A stretch of DNA of 7,536 nt from Lysobacterales bacterium. Lineage in GTDB: Bacteria; Pseudomonadota; Gammaproteobacteria; Xanthomonadales; SZUA-36. The stretch covers positions 1-7,536 of the forward strand of contig JARFQZ010000116.1 of the NCBI GenBank assembly GCA_029287515.1, read 5' to 3'. Shown here piece by piece: positions 1 through 6,860 of this stretch. The notes below the pieces were generated by a model. The model was not told the DNA's origin. It ran no database searches and saw only the letters and a list, made by a program, of their open reading frames with translations. Position 1 is the stretch's first letter. Each line of letters begins with the position of its first letter. The position numbers were made by a program, and so were the translations under genes.

Positions 1-3000
1 GCACAATCCACTGGAATTGGTCTCACAGGAGCCACCGCCCCTGGCTCCATTGCTCCAGCTTCCGTTGACCTGGACGTTCTGCATGGCTGTACCCGCGCCG
101 TCAACAATCTCTACCTGGACCGAAGCGGTCCACTTGCCCCTGGAACCAGGAATCGATGAAGGCGTCATGTTCTTCAGATGAAGCTCGGTGGACTGGGCCA
201 GTGGCTCGGTGGTGAAACTCCAGATCGGGCCCGTGGTAGTGCCTTCGTCATTGACTTCATCTATTCGCCAGTAGTACGTCATTGCGCTGGCCAGCGAGCC
301 TGGATCAAAAGTGGTTCCTGCCTGGTTGCCCTGAAATTCACCGGGTCCGGGTACCGGGTTGGTGCCGAAATACACATCATGGGATGAGGCCAGTGCACCC
401 GCTGTCCAGTTGAGGTCGATGCTCAGCCCATGGCCCGATGTCCCGTCTGCAGGAACAGGAGTTGAAGCCTGGCCTGGTGGCACGGGTCCGGTGTCCTGTG
501 TGGTAAAGCTCCAGACCAGGCCTTCGGTCTTGCCTTCGGCGTTGACTTCGTCAACCCGCCAGTAATACGTCGTGCCATGCTCCAGTGATTCCGGGCCGAA
601 AACGGTCCCCGTGTAATTTCCCTGGAAATCGCCTGAATTCAACGAGGGGCTCAGGCCCATAAACACATCATGTGAAGCTGCTTGCGATCCGGCAATCCAG
701 GAAAGGCTGGTGCTCACAGGCAGCCCGGTGGCGCCGTCGGGGGGATCCGGGCTTCTTGATGGCCCCGGCAGATCATCGCCGGGCGTGCCTCCGAATGTAT
801 CCAGCACCACATCGTCAACCTGCCAGCGATCCCCAACATTTACGTTAATGCTGTTACTGTCAAATATAAACTGAAAAGCAAAGCTGGACTGGCCTGCAGC
901 TATTGAAGAGATGTCTGTATCGATATTCGATACGAAGGCACTGATACCCAAATCCGGCCAGATGTTATTCCAGGTTCCGCCGTTGTCGGTACTGTACTGT
1001 ACGTTTATTTTTTCGGATTCATCCGGCTGCCAATAACTTTTGAACTTGAGCACTACCGCATCGCTATCGGTCAAATCCAGGGTCGGGGAACGCAGTTTAC
1101 TGTTCATGCTATTGCGATAATTAGCATCCGCCATCGCGTAGTGACCTGAGCCACCGGTCTGATTCTCGTAACGGGTGCCGGGCTGGGATGACCTGATTTC
1201 CCAGGGAACGCCCGAAGTCGTAACCAGTTCCCATCCAGCGGGCAGGCTGCCGGAAGAAAAGTCCTCATCGATCTGCGTCACTTTGACCGTGGAAGGGCGA
1301 CGCACTGAAGAAATAATCAATGAGTAGTCCTGGCTGTCACCGACGATCGCGCCTTGTTCATGTCGGACTTCGACAAAATACGAGCCCGGCGTACCCCCAT
1401 CGATAACTACTTGCTCGACGTTATCCAGTACGTTTATACCCCGGCTAGCCGCCTGGGCAGGAAATTCAGGGTTCAGAACCCAGGGCAAGTGGACTTCACC
1501 CCCGCGGGTGATTTGCAGGTCGAGGTTGTTCACCAGCTTGCTTGAATTGTCATTAAGTATTTGCGGAACGGTCACCGGGCCTGGAGGATCTGCCCAGACC
1601 AATGTAGCGGTTACCAGGGCATCTGCTTCGGTAACCACGATTTCCACGGTGTTCACCGCGTCCCCGCCCAGGTTTTCTGCCAAATTGTCCTCGATAATCT
1701 GGTGGGCTGTGCCATCATCGCTGATGACCGCTGCCGCGGACTTGGCGTTCAACAGGCCCCAGCCGAATTCGTAATCGGGGCCATCAGCTTCACCCGCTTC
1801 ATCAGCGGTATGGATGGCCAGCGCCTTCAGGGTGGTCGCCCGCATGTAATTGCCCGGGTTCTGATTAGCGTAATGTTGCTGCAACAACAGTAATGAACCA
1901 CTTACATTCGGGGTGGCCATGGATGTACCCGCGGCCGCAGCATAGGAGAATTCGTTGGTCGTCCAGGCTGAAATCAGGAACATGCCATTGCCGACAATAT
2001 CAGGCTTGATGCGGCCATCATCCGTGGGGCCCCAGGAACTGAAACTCGCCATCGTGACCGAGGAAGGCCCGGAAAACACAGAATAGCCGTCGTAGATATC
2101 GTCAACGGCACCCACGGTAAGCACATTTTTCGCCGTGCTGGCGCTGGCAATACAGTCATATCCAGCCGGAGCGCAATCGGGGTCATGAGACCCGTCAGCA
2201 ATTGCATACTCGACGAAATCGCCGCTCTGATCGATCACCGTGTACTCTTCACCCAGCGATGGTCCGACGTCCGTGCGATCGTTACCGGCCGCCTTGACAA
2301 TCAGGTAATAAGGTGCGTCCAGGGCTATCTGGTCCCATAGGGCGCTTTCGCTATCGTAATAGCCAAAATTCGGGTCTTCCTGGCCGCTGCCGCCGATCCA
2401 CCACCAGGTGGTATCCGGCGGTTCAACGGGCCCCATGTACAACCAGCCCGCCGCGATGCCGTAGGAGTGATTGGAAACCAGCAATCCTGACGCCGCAGCA
2501 GATGCCATTTCCGCCGTATCGGAATTCCAGTCATAAGCGTCCAGCTGCGCCGCGTAGGCCATTCCACGCGACCTCGGATCCAGGCCAGTGCCAGACCCTA
2601 TCAGGGTGCCCGCCACGTGGGTCGCATGGCCGCTCACGAGTTGCTCGAGATCAAAATCCGCCTGTGTCAAACGTGAATCAAAATCCCAGTGATCAGAATA
2701 GACGGCGCCGCCGTCCCATTCACCCATGACCATTCCGCTGCCATCGAGATTCAGTCCCGCTGAACCCCCTGGCCAGACTTCGTCCGTTGATACCGTATCG
2801 GCGGCATCGACGTTGTACGTTACGTAGAAGATAGGGCCGATTCCGGGAACGATGCGCTGTAATTCGAGAATTCTTCCATTGGACAAAACACGCCGGCTCG
2901 CAATTCCCATTTTGTCGGCCGCCCGCATCGCTCTCATTTTATCGGCCTGGTCCCTTGTCTTAAGTTGTTGTGAAAGGTTCAGAAGCTTGACGGAACGGGT

Positions 3001-3090
3001 TTCGCGGGCAATATCGCTTTGCGCTGACAGGTTGGCACTCAATAAAACCAGTGTTAACAATATGGACAGAAAAACAGAAATGTTCTTCAT
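1..3090 (-). CDS. secreted subtilisin-like (S8) serine protease with C-terminal adhesive domains, 3'-partial
   Basis: An uninterrupted frame of 1030 codons runs from ATG at 3090 to the window edge, so the C-terminus is missing. Residues 1-23 are a signal peptide with probable cleavage after LSA (LSA|QSD), followed by a propeptide-like stretch to about 105. The peptidase S8 domain spans about 110-445. Asp126 lies in an unusual GEWDGG context, His155 in GHATHVAGT, oxyanion Asn270 in KAAGND and Ser390 in GTSMATPN. SSWGPTDDGRIKPD is also typical of the family, and Cys306/Cys313 may form a disulfide. A Kp43-type beta-sandwich (about 450-600; LVWADPPG, LVNNLDL, NVEQVVI) follows, then a jelly-roll-like domain (about 605-762; EDFSSGSLPAGWE, STDNGGTW). 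Two FN3-like repeats (about 781-864 and 875-961) and the start of a bacterial Ig-like domain (about 966 on; GSWSNGARGGGSC) complete the visible part. The domains indicate an exported extracellular or surface endoprotease; its substrate is unknown. An in-frame ATG 21 codons upstream (3153) is disfavoured because the ribosome-binding site and signal peptide fit 3090. Confidence 0.93.
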   Translation of the reverse strand, partial: MKNISVFLSILLTLVLLSANLSAQSDIARETRSVKLLNLSQQLKTRDQADKMRAMRAADKMGIASRRVLSNGRILELQRIVPGIGPIFYVTYNVDAADTVSTDEVWPGGSAGLNLDGSGMVMGEWDGGAVYSDHWDFDSRLTQADFDLEQLVSGHATHVAGTLIGSGTGLDPRSRGMAYAAQLDAYDWNSDTAEMASAAASGLLVSNHSYGIAAGWLYMGPVEPPDTTWWWIGGSGQEDPNFGYYDSESALWDQIALDAPYYLIVKAAGNDRTDVGPSLGEEYTVIDQSGDFVEYAIADGSHDPDCAPAGYDCIASASTAKNVLTVGAVDDIYDGYSVFSGPSSVTMASFSSWGPTDDGRIKPDIVGNGMFLISAWTTNEFSYAAAAGTSMATPNVSGSLLLLQQHYANQNPGNYMRATTLKALAIHTADEAGEADGPDYEFGWGLLNAKSAAAVISDDGTAHQIIEDNLAENLGGDAVNTVEIVVTEADALVTATLVWADPPGPVTVPQILNDNSSKLVNNLDLQITRGGEVHLPWVLNPEFPAQAASRGINVLDNVEQVVIDGGTPGSYFVEVRHEQGAIVGDSQDYSLIISSVRRPSTVKVTQIDEDFSSGSLPAGWELVTTSGVPWEIRSSQPGTRYENQTGGSGHYAMADANYRNSMNSKLRSPTLDLTDSDAVVLKFKSYWQPDESEKINVQYSTDNGGTWNNIWPDLGISAFVSNIDTDISSIAAGQSSFAFQFIFDSNSINVNVGDRWQVDDVVLDTFGGTPGDDLPGPSRSPDPPDGATGLPVSTSLSWIAGSQAASHDVFMGLSPSLNSGDFQGNYTGTVFGPESLEHGTTYYWRVDEVNAEGKTEGLVWSFTTQDTGPVPPGQASTPVPADGTSGHGLSIDLNWTAGALASSHDVYFGTNPVPGPGEFQGNQAGTTFDPGSLASAMTYYWRIDEVNDEGTTTGPIWSFTTEPLAQSTELHLKNMTPSSIPGSRGKWTASVQVEIVDGAGTAMQNVQVNGSWSNGARGGGSCETNSSGLC
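190..750 (-). repeat. two tandem FN3-like repeats (97-residue period) inside the S8 protease
   Basis: Two homologous segments of the protease share the order SLSW/DLNW, then HDVF/HDVY, DFQGN/EFQGN, TYYWR(V/I)DEVN and (V/I)WSFTT. The HDV motif sits at residues 807 and 904, and the Trp of YYWR at 844 and 941. Both pairs give a period of 97 residues (291 nt). The copies differ at many positions, so this is an old duplication. Repeats of this type are common in secreted multidomain bacterial enzymes and probably act as spacers or in binding substrate or surfaces. Confidence 0.8.
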
Positions 3091-3337
3091 TTTCAACGAA
3101 CCTCCCCCTGGATAGAAAAACAGCGCAATTTTCAGCTCTGTATTGTTAACCATAGTCGAAAACCCGGATAATTGCGGCTTCAACAGATGAACGGCATACC
3201 GCAGTGGATAAACGGCGTGCAGCTTGTCCGTTGCATGCAGGAACTAAAACCGGAAACCGTTTTTGAGTCGCTCCCCTGGCTTCTGATTTGATAAGGTGAC
3301 TATTTCTACGCCCCCTCAATCGTCAAATGGATTACTG
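3091..3337. other. divergent intergenic region between the protease and the membrane-protein operon
   Basis: This roughly 250-bp non-coding stretch must carry promoters for both directions. I see the protease ribosome-binding site at 3101-3109 and two short palindromes, GTTAAC at 3145-3150 and TGCATGCA at 3232-3239. Both palindromes are short enough to occur by chance. Candidate -35/-10 pairs on either strand match the sigma-70 consensus only weakly, so I name no promoter. No RNA gene or riboswitch-like structure is apparent. The first 42 bases upstream of 3338 would be coding if the alternative GTG start at 3296 were used. Confidence 0.6.
3101..3109 (-). promoter_or_regulatory. ribosome-binding site of the S8 protease gene
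   Basis: On the minus strand AGGGGGAGG lies 10 nt before the ATG at 3090. It lies inside the reading frame that would be used if the upstream in-frame ATG (3153) were the start, which supports 3090 as the true start. A TTG two codons before the ATG is also in frame but would be only 4 nt from the GGAGG core. Confidence 0.7.
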
Positions 3338-3688
3338 ATGGACCCGTTAACTGCCAATGTAAACCCCGACCACTTGTCTTTCTGGATCACCGCCCCGGGC
3401 GAGACCGATCTCCTTTTCATACTGGTAGCCATCTTCCTGATCCTGGTCCTGATCGCTTTTGGCGCCTTTTACTTTACCGTTCAATCGATCCCTGACCGCA
3501 TGGTGGAAGGCACGGGCAAGGCGCAGATGCAGGTGGTAGGCCTTCTTGGACTGTTATCGCTGTTCACCGGAAATAATGCGCTGTGGATAGCCGGCCTGTT
3601 GCTGGCCGCAATCCGCATTCCTGACTTCGTCACTCCCCTGCGCAGTATCGCCAGGTCACTGAAGAAAGTAGCCGGGAGGAATAGCTAG
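3338..3688 (+). CDS. small two-helix inner-membrane protein paired with a HlyD-family adaptor
   Basis: This is a 116-aa hydrophobic protein. A short N-terminus (DHLSFWITAPGETD) leads into a strong membrane helix at about residues 24-46. A polar loop (SIPDRMVEGTGKAQMQ) follows, then a second hydrophobic region at about 64-92 (VVGLLGLLSLF, then ALWIAGLLLAAI) that may be one helix or a hairpin. The tail is basic (RSIARSLKKVAGR). I chose ATG 3338 because a GGA lies 6 nt upstream and the sequence after it has the family-like MDP start. GTG at 3296 would add 14 unremarkable residues and lacks a properly spaced ribosome-binding site. The stop is 2 nt before the adaptor's ATG, and the adaptor's ribosome-binding site lies inside this gene, so the two are translated together. 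From memory, proteins of this shape sit beside HlyD-like genes in other proteobacteria, much as E. coli YiaW sits beside YiaV. The function is unknown; a role in assembling or stabilising the adaptor is an inference. Confidence 0.85.
   Translation: MDPLTANVNPDHLSFWITAPGETDLLFILVAIFLILVLIAFGAFYFTVQSIPDRMVEGTGKAQMQVVGLLGLLSLFTGNNALWIAGLLLAAIRIPDFVTPLRSIARSLKKVAGRNS
3674..3680 (+). promoter_or_regulatory. ribosome-binding site of the HlyD-family gene
   Basis: GGGAGGA lies 10 nt before the ATG at 3691, within the last codons of the preceding gene. This placement suggests that termination of the upstream gene and initiation of the adaptor are coupled. Confidence 0.65.
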
Positions 3689-3690
3689 CC

Positions 3691-4920
3691 ATGCTGGAAC
3701 TCATCTTCAGCGCGCTGATCACCATCTTCCCGGATTACCTTTACCGGCGTCACAAGCAGGGCAAAAGACTGGGTCACGAGATCACGATTTTCTCGGTCTG
3801 GTCTGAATTGCGCTGGGGGATTACCTCGTGCGCCATCCTGGCTACTGTTCTGATAACTATGATTTTCTACTTCCATCCAACGTCGAACAACATCACCTCG
3901 TTGTTCAGGACGGTGACGATCCTTTCCGATACAGGGGGCCGCGTCGAGGAAGTTTACGTAAGCAACAACCAGTTCGTTCAGCGGGGCGACCCGATTTTCC
4001 GGCTGGAAACGACGCGTCAGCAAGCCGCTGTAGAAACTGCATACCGGCGCATAGCGGAGATTGACGCGGCTCTCGTGATGTCGAACACCGAACTGGAAGT
4101 CGCACGCGGAAACATCGCGGTGGCCGAGGCGGCCTTGCGCGGAGCCCAGGATCAACTGGTCCGCCGGCAGCAGGCTGCGCAGGCCAATCCCAACCTGGTC
4201 AGCGAAGAGGAACTTGCTGCGTTACAGGCCAATGTCGACGGCCGAAAAGGCGCCCTGGAAGCCGCCCTGGCGGCTCAATATGTCATCCAGTCCAGGATCG
4301 ATAACATCCTGCCCGCGCAGCGTGCCAGCGCCGTAGCTGCATTGAACCAGGCCGAGACAGAAATCTCAAAGGCCACCGTATACGCAGGCACTGACGGAAC
4401 GGTAACGCAGTTCAAATTGAAGCCCGGCGATATCGTCAACCCGATCCTGCGGCCTGCCGGAATCCTGGTCCCTGCCTCTTCCGGCCGCGGCCGCTTCCAG
4501 GCGGGTTTCAGGCAGGTATCAGCCCAGGTGCTTGAAGTGGGCATGATTACCGAGATCACCTGCGCATCCAAACCCCTGGTGGTCATTCCCATGGTGATCA
4601 CTGAAATCCAGGACTCGATCTCGAGCGGCCAGCTAAGGCCTACCGACCAATTGATCGACCTCCAGGACCGGCTACGGCCAGGCACGGTCATGGCCGTCCT
4701 CGAACCCATTTTTGAAGGCCATGCGGACGACGTCACGCCGGGCAGCTTCTGCGTGGGCGTCGCCTATACCAGCCGGGAAGCCGAGAGGGAGTCCGGCGAA
4801 ATCAAGGGGTTTGGCCGGTTTACGTCATCCATCGTCGACGGCATGGGGATTGCCAATGCGTTGGTGATCCGGATTCAGACCCTGATCCTGCCTATTCGTG
4901 CGCTGGTGTTCCCAGGCTAG
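3691..4920 (+). CDS. HlyD/EmrA-type membrane-fusion (periplasmic adaptor) protein
   Basis: This 409-aa protein is anchored in the inner membrane and projects into the periplasm. Residues 1-41 form a cytoplasmic N-terminus with a conserved-looking FPDYLYRRHKQGKRLG segment, and about 42-62 is the transmembrane helix. The first half of a biotinyl/lipoyl-like domain follows (about 75-106; GGRVEEVYVSNNQFVQRGDP). An Ala/Glu/Gln-rich alpha-helical hairpin or coiled coil spans about 109-222. The second lipoyl half is about 227-250 (YAGTDGTVTQFKLKPGDIV), and a beta-barrel region runs to about 360. Unusually, the C-terminus ends in a hydrophobic segment (about 385-409; ANALVIRIQTLILPIRALVF). Adaptors of this family link an inner-membrane MFS or ABC pump to a TolC-like channel. 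Here the only adjacent partner is the small membrane protein, and no pump or channel gene is seen; NhaC does not belong to the classes known to use such adaptors. The substrate is unknown. Family assignment is firm; a transport role is inferred. Confidence 0.92.
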   Translation: MLELIFSALITIFPDYLYRRHKQGKRLGHEITIFSVWSELRWGITSCAILATVLITMIFYFHPTSNNITSLFRTVTILSDTGGRVEEVYVSNNQFVQRGDPIFRLETTRQQAAVETAYRRIAEIDAALVMSNTELEVARGNIAVAEAALRGAQDQLVRRQQAAQANPNLVSEEELAALQANVDGRKGALEAALAAQYVIQSRIDNILPAQRASAVAALNQAETEISKATVYAGTDGTVTQFKLKPGDIVNPILRPAGILVPASSGRGRFQAGFRQVSAQVLEVGMITEITCASKPLVVIPMVITEIQDSISSGQLRPTDQLIDLQDRLRPGTVMAVLEPIFEGHADDVTPGSFCVGVAYTSREAERESGEIKGFGRFTSSIVDGMGIANALVIRIQTLILPIRALVFPG

Positions 4921-4981
4921 TCATCATGTCTAAAAATGGGCCGGGGCCAGGTAGAGATTTTTGGTACCATCACCTGACGTG
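4921..4981 (+). promoter_or_regulatory. leader region of nhaC with possible short ORF and start-codon hairpin
   Basis: The 61-nt gap contains AGGTAGAG at 4949-4956, the only purine-rich element. It is 4 nt before a TTG (4961) in frame with nhaC, but about 25 nt before the ATG at 4982. An 18-codon ORF (MSKNGPGPGRDFWYHHLT, 4926-4982) ends in a TGA overlapping that ATG as TGATG. CATCAC (4968-4973) and GTGATG (4979-4984) are perfect 6-bp inverted arms with a 5-nt loop, which would place the ATG in a weak hairpin. No rho-independent terminator is evident, so read-through from the adaptor gene is likely. Each element is short enough to be chance. Confidence 0.25.
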
Positions 4982-6460
4982 ATGACAGAAGAAACCGATA
5001 AAAGGTCCATACCCCTGTGGCTGGCACTGTTGCCGCTACTTTTCCTGATCACAATGCTGGCCGCTTCGGTCAGCCTGTTCAACGATAACTCCTCCTATGG
5101 GCCCAACCAGATCGCGCTGTTACTGGCCGCGGGCGCTGCCGCCCTGATCGGCTTGTACCTGGGCGAGACGTGGGCCGACATGGAACGCGCGATGGTCGAA
5201 GGCATTTCGCTGGCCCTGAAAGCCTGCCTGATCCTGCTGGCGGTGGGTTCCCTGATCGGCAGCTGGATGCTGGCCGGCACGGCGCCAGCCGTCATTTATG
5301 CCGGCCTGGGCATCCTCGACCCGTCCTGGTTTTACCCGGCGGCACTGATCATTTGCGCCCTGGTCGCGGTTTCGATCGGCAGTTCATGGACAACTGCCGG
5401 AACAATCGGCATCGCCCTGATGGGCATATCCCAGATCATGGACCTGTCATTGCCGATTACAGCAGGCGCAGTCATTTCCGGTTCCTATTTCGGGGATAAA
5501 ATGTCTCCGCTTTCCGACACCACCAACCTGGCGCCGGCCATGGTAGGGGTCGACCTGTTCGTTCACATCCGGCACATGGCCTGGACCACCGTACCGTCGT
5601 TCCTGATTTCCCTGGTTTTATTCACCATCATCGGTTTGAATACCGAGGCGGCCGCGGCGCCGGTTGAAAGCATCGAATCAGCCCGCAGCCTGCTCAGGGA
5701 AAACTACACCATCGCCTGGCCGACCATCCTTCCGCTGGTGCTCTTGCTGGTGCTGGCCATGCGCAAGGTTTCGGCGTTCCCCACCATCTCTATCGGGGCA
5801 TTGGCGGGTTGTGTCGTGGCGCTGATCTGGCAGCCGGAACTGGTTCAGTCCTTCGGTAATCCGGAGGGAGACCTGTCCCGCTGGGCTGGAAGCATCAAGG
5901 CGCTGTTCGTGGCACTGGCCGATGGATTTCAAATCAGTACCGGAAGCGACTCCCTGGATTCCCTGCTCTCACGCGGAGGCATGTCGAGCATGCTCAACAC
6001 AGTCTGGCTGATCATGTCTGCCATGTGTTTCGGAGGCGTGATGGAACACACGGGATTGTTGAAGAGGATCGTTGACGCCCTGCTCAAAGGGGTGCACGGC
6101 ACCGGTTCGCTTATCACCACCACGGTGCTGACGGGCATCGGCATGAACATCATCGCTGCAGACCAGTACATCGCAATTGTGCTGCCGGGCAGAATGTACC
6201 GGGTGGAATTTGCCCGGCGCGGACTGGCGCCGCAAAATCTTTCCCGGACACTGGAAGATGCCGGCACCATGACATCGGCGCTGATACCCTGGAATACCTG
6301 CGGGGCCTTCATGGCCGCCACGCTGGGCGTACCGACGCTGGCCTACGCGCCCTATGCTTTCCTGAACCTGATGAATCCGGTGATTGCCATCATATACGGC
6401 ATCACCAATTTCAGGATTGTGCCATTGGAGAATCCGGAACCGGAAGCCGCCACTGCCTGA
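4982..6460 (+). CDS. nhaC: NhaC-family Na+/H+ antiporter
   Basis: This is a 492-aa polytopic inner-membrane protein with roughly ten or more hydrophobic segments, starting at about residues 12-31 and 43-60. Its length is normal for NhaC. Family hallmarks are WTTAGTIGIALMGI (136-149), GSYFGDKMSPLSDTTNLAP (167-185), ADQYIAIVLPGRMY (393-406) and the C-terminal EDAGTMTSALIPWNTCGAF (425-443). Asp172, Asp179 and Glu425/Asp426 are candidate ion-path residues by position in these motifs. NhaC proteins exchange cytoplasmic Na+ for external H+ and serve Na+ and pH homeostasis, which would suit a marine or alkaline setting. I prefer ATG 4982 because it gives the usual short polar N-terminus before the first helix. 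TTG 4961 would add 7 residues (MVPSPDV) and has the better-spaced purine-rich site. It lies 61 nt behind the adaptor gene and may share its transcript. The stop is one base from the end of the convergent flavoprotein gene. Family assignment is secure; ion specificity is inferred. Confidence 0.94.
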   Translation: MTEETDKRSIPLWLALLPLLFLITMLAASVSLFNDNSSYGPNQIALLLAAGAAALIGLYLGETWADMERAMVEGISLALKACLILLAVGSLIGSWMLAGTAPAVIYAGLGILDPSWFYPAALIICALVAVSIGSSWTTAGTIGIALMGISQIMDLSLPITAGAVISGSYFGDKMSPLSDTTNLAPAMVGVDLFVHIRHMAWTTVPSFLISLVLFTIIGLNTEAAAAPVESIESARSLLRENYTIAWPTILPLVLLLVLAMRKVSAFPTISIGALAGCVVALIWQPELVQSFGNPEGDLSRWAGSIKALFVALADGFQISTGSDSLDSLLSRGGMSSMLNTVWLIMSAMCFGGVMEHTGLLKRIVDALLKGVHGTGSLITTTVLTGIGMNIIAADQYIAIVLPGRMYRVEFARRGLAPQNLSRTLEDAGTMTSALIPWNTCGAFMAATLGVPTLAYAPYAFLNLMNPVIAIIYGITNFRIVPLENPEPEAATA

Positions 6461-6461
6461 G

Positions 6462-6860
6462 TCAGTGAACCTTTACTCGCGGTGGCAAAGGCTTGTCCTG
6501 CGCATGCAAGAACCAGCGGTTCGTCAGGATGTTCCGGGAAAACCATTGGTTTCTCATCAGCAGGCGGGCCGCTGCTTGTCTGAATCCAGCCGGCAATTTA
6601 TCCAGCAGGCCCGGAGCGGGTTCGCGTTGACCGAAACGGGCTTCGAGCAGATCGACGTAAGACTGCAGATTCTCGCACCGGTAGTCGCCGTCACACTCCG
6701 CGATGACCTGCGCCGCCAATAGCGCTGACTCCACTGCCGGGCGGATGCCTTCGCCACTCTGCGGGTAGGCAAGCCCGGCCGCATCGCCAACCAGCAGCAT
6801 CCCGTCTTCGAGCAGGCGCCGCCTGGCATGGTGATATAAAAGGTAAGCGTGGCCCCTGAA
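6462..6860 (-). pseudogene. C-terminal portion of the same FAD oxidoreductase, downstream of the amber codon
   Basis: The frame resumes directly after TAG 6861-6863 with FRGHAYLLYHHARRRLLEDG. It continues MLLVGDAAGLAYPQSGEG and IRPAVESALLAAQVI, the C-terminal GD motif that contacts FAD ribityl and phosphate in this flavoprotein fold (Asp codon at 6783-6785). The rest is a helical tail ending PLPPRVKVH and TGA at 6462-6464. There is no frameshift and no further stop. Joined through the amber codon, the two parts give about 357 codons, close to a full-length member given the missing N-terminus. The first in-frame ATG is at 6800 (MLLVGDAAG) with no visible Shine-Dalgarno site, so independent translation of this piece as a working protein is unlikely. 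The homology is clear; calling it dead rather than suppressed or mis-sequenced is an inference. Confidence 0.75.

Noticed and set aside
178..1893. Several plus-strand ORFs of 60-110 codons across the protease gene
   Set aside because: The minus strand here is one open frame with coherent domains; the plus-strand ORFs overlap one another and carry no motif or ribosome-binding site.
2313..2729. 138-codon plus-strand ORF rich in Pro and Arg
   Set aside because: It lies wholly antisense to the S8 catalytic domain, which has intact motifs in its own frame; the Pro/Arg composition is typical of a shadow frame.
3145..3239. Short palindromes GTTAAC and TGCATGCA as possible operators in the divergent region
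   Set aside because: Perfect 6- and 8-bp palindromes are expected by chance in a region this long, and there is no repeated copy or nearby regulator gene.
3685..4155. 156-codon minus-strand ORF opposite the start of the HlyD gene
   Set aside because: It is antisense to a clearly conserved adaptor and shows low-complexity, Arg-rich composition with no recognisable motif, so it is a shadow of the real gene.
4275..4736. 153-codon minus-strand ORF opposite the HlyD coiled-coil and barrel region
   Set aside because: It is Ser/Trp/Arg-rich, has no domain signature, and is fully explained by codon bias of the plus-strand gene.
6557..6829. Minus-strand ORF starting at ATG 6820s that could suggest a frameshift in the flavoprotein
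   Set aside because: It is in a different frame and is low-complexity. The true continuation of the family sequence is in the same frame as the upstream part, so the lesion is a nonsense codon, not a frameshift.
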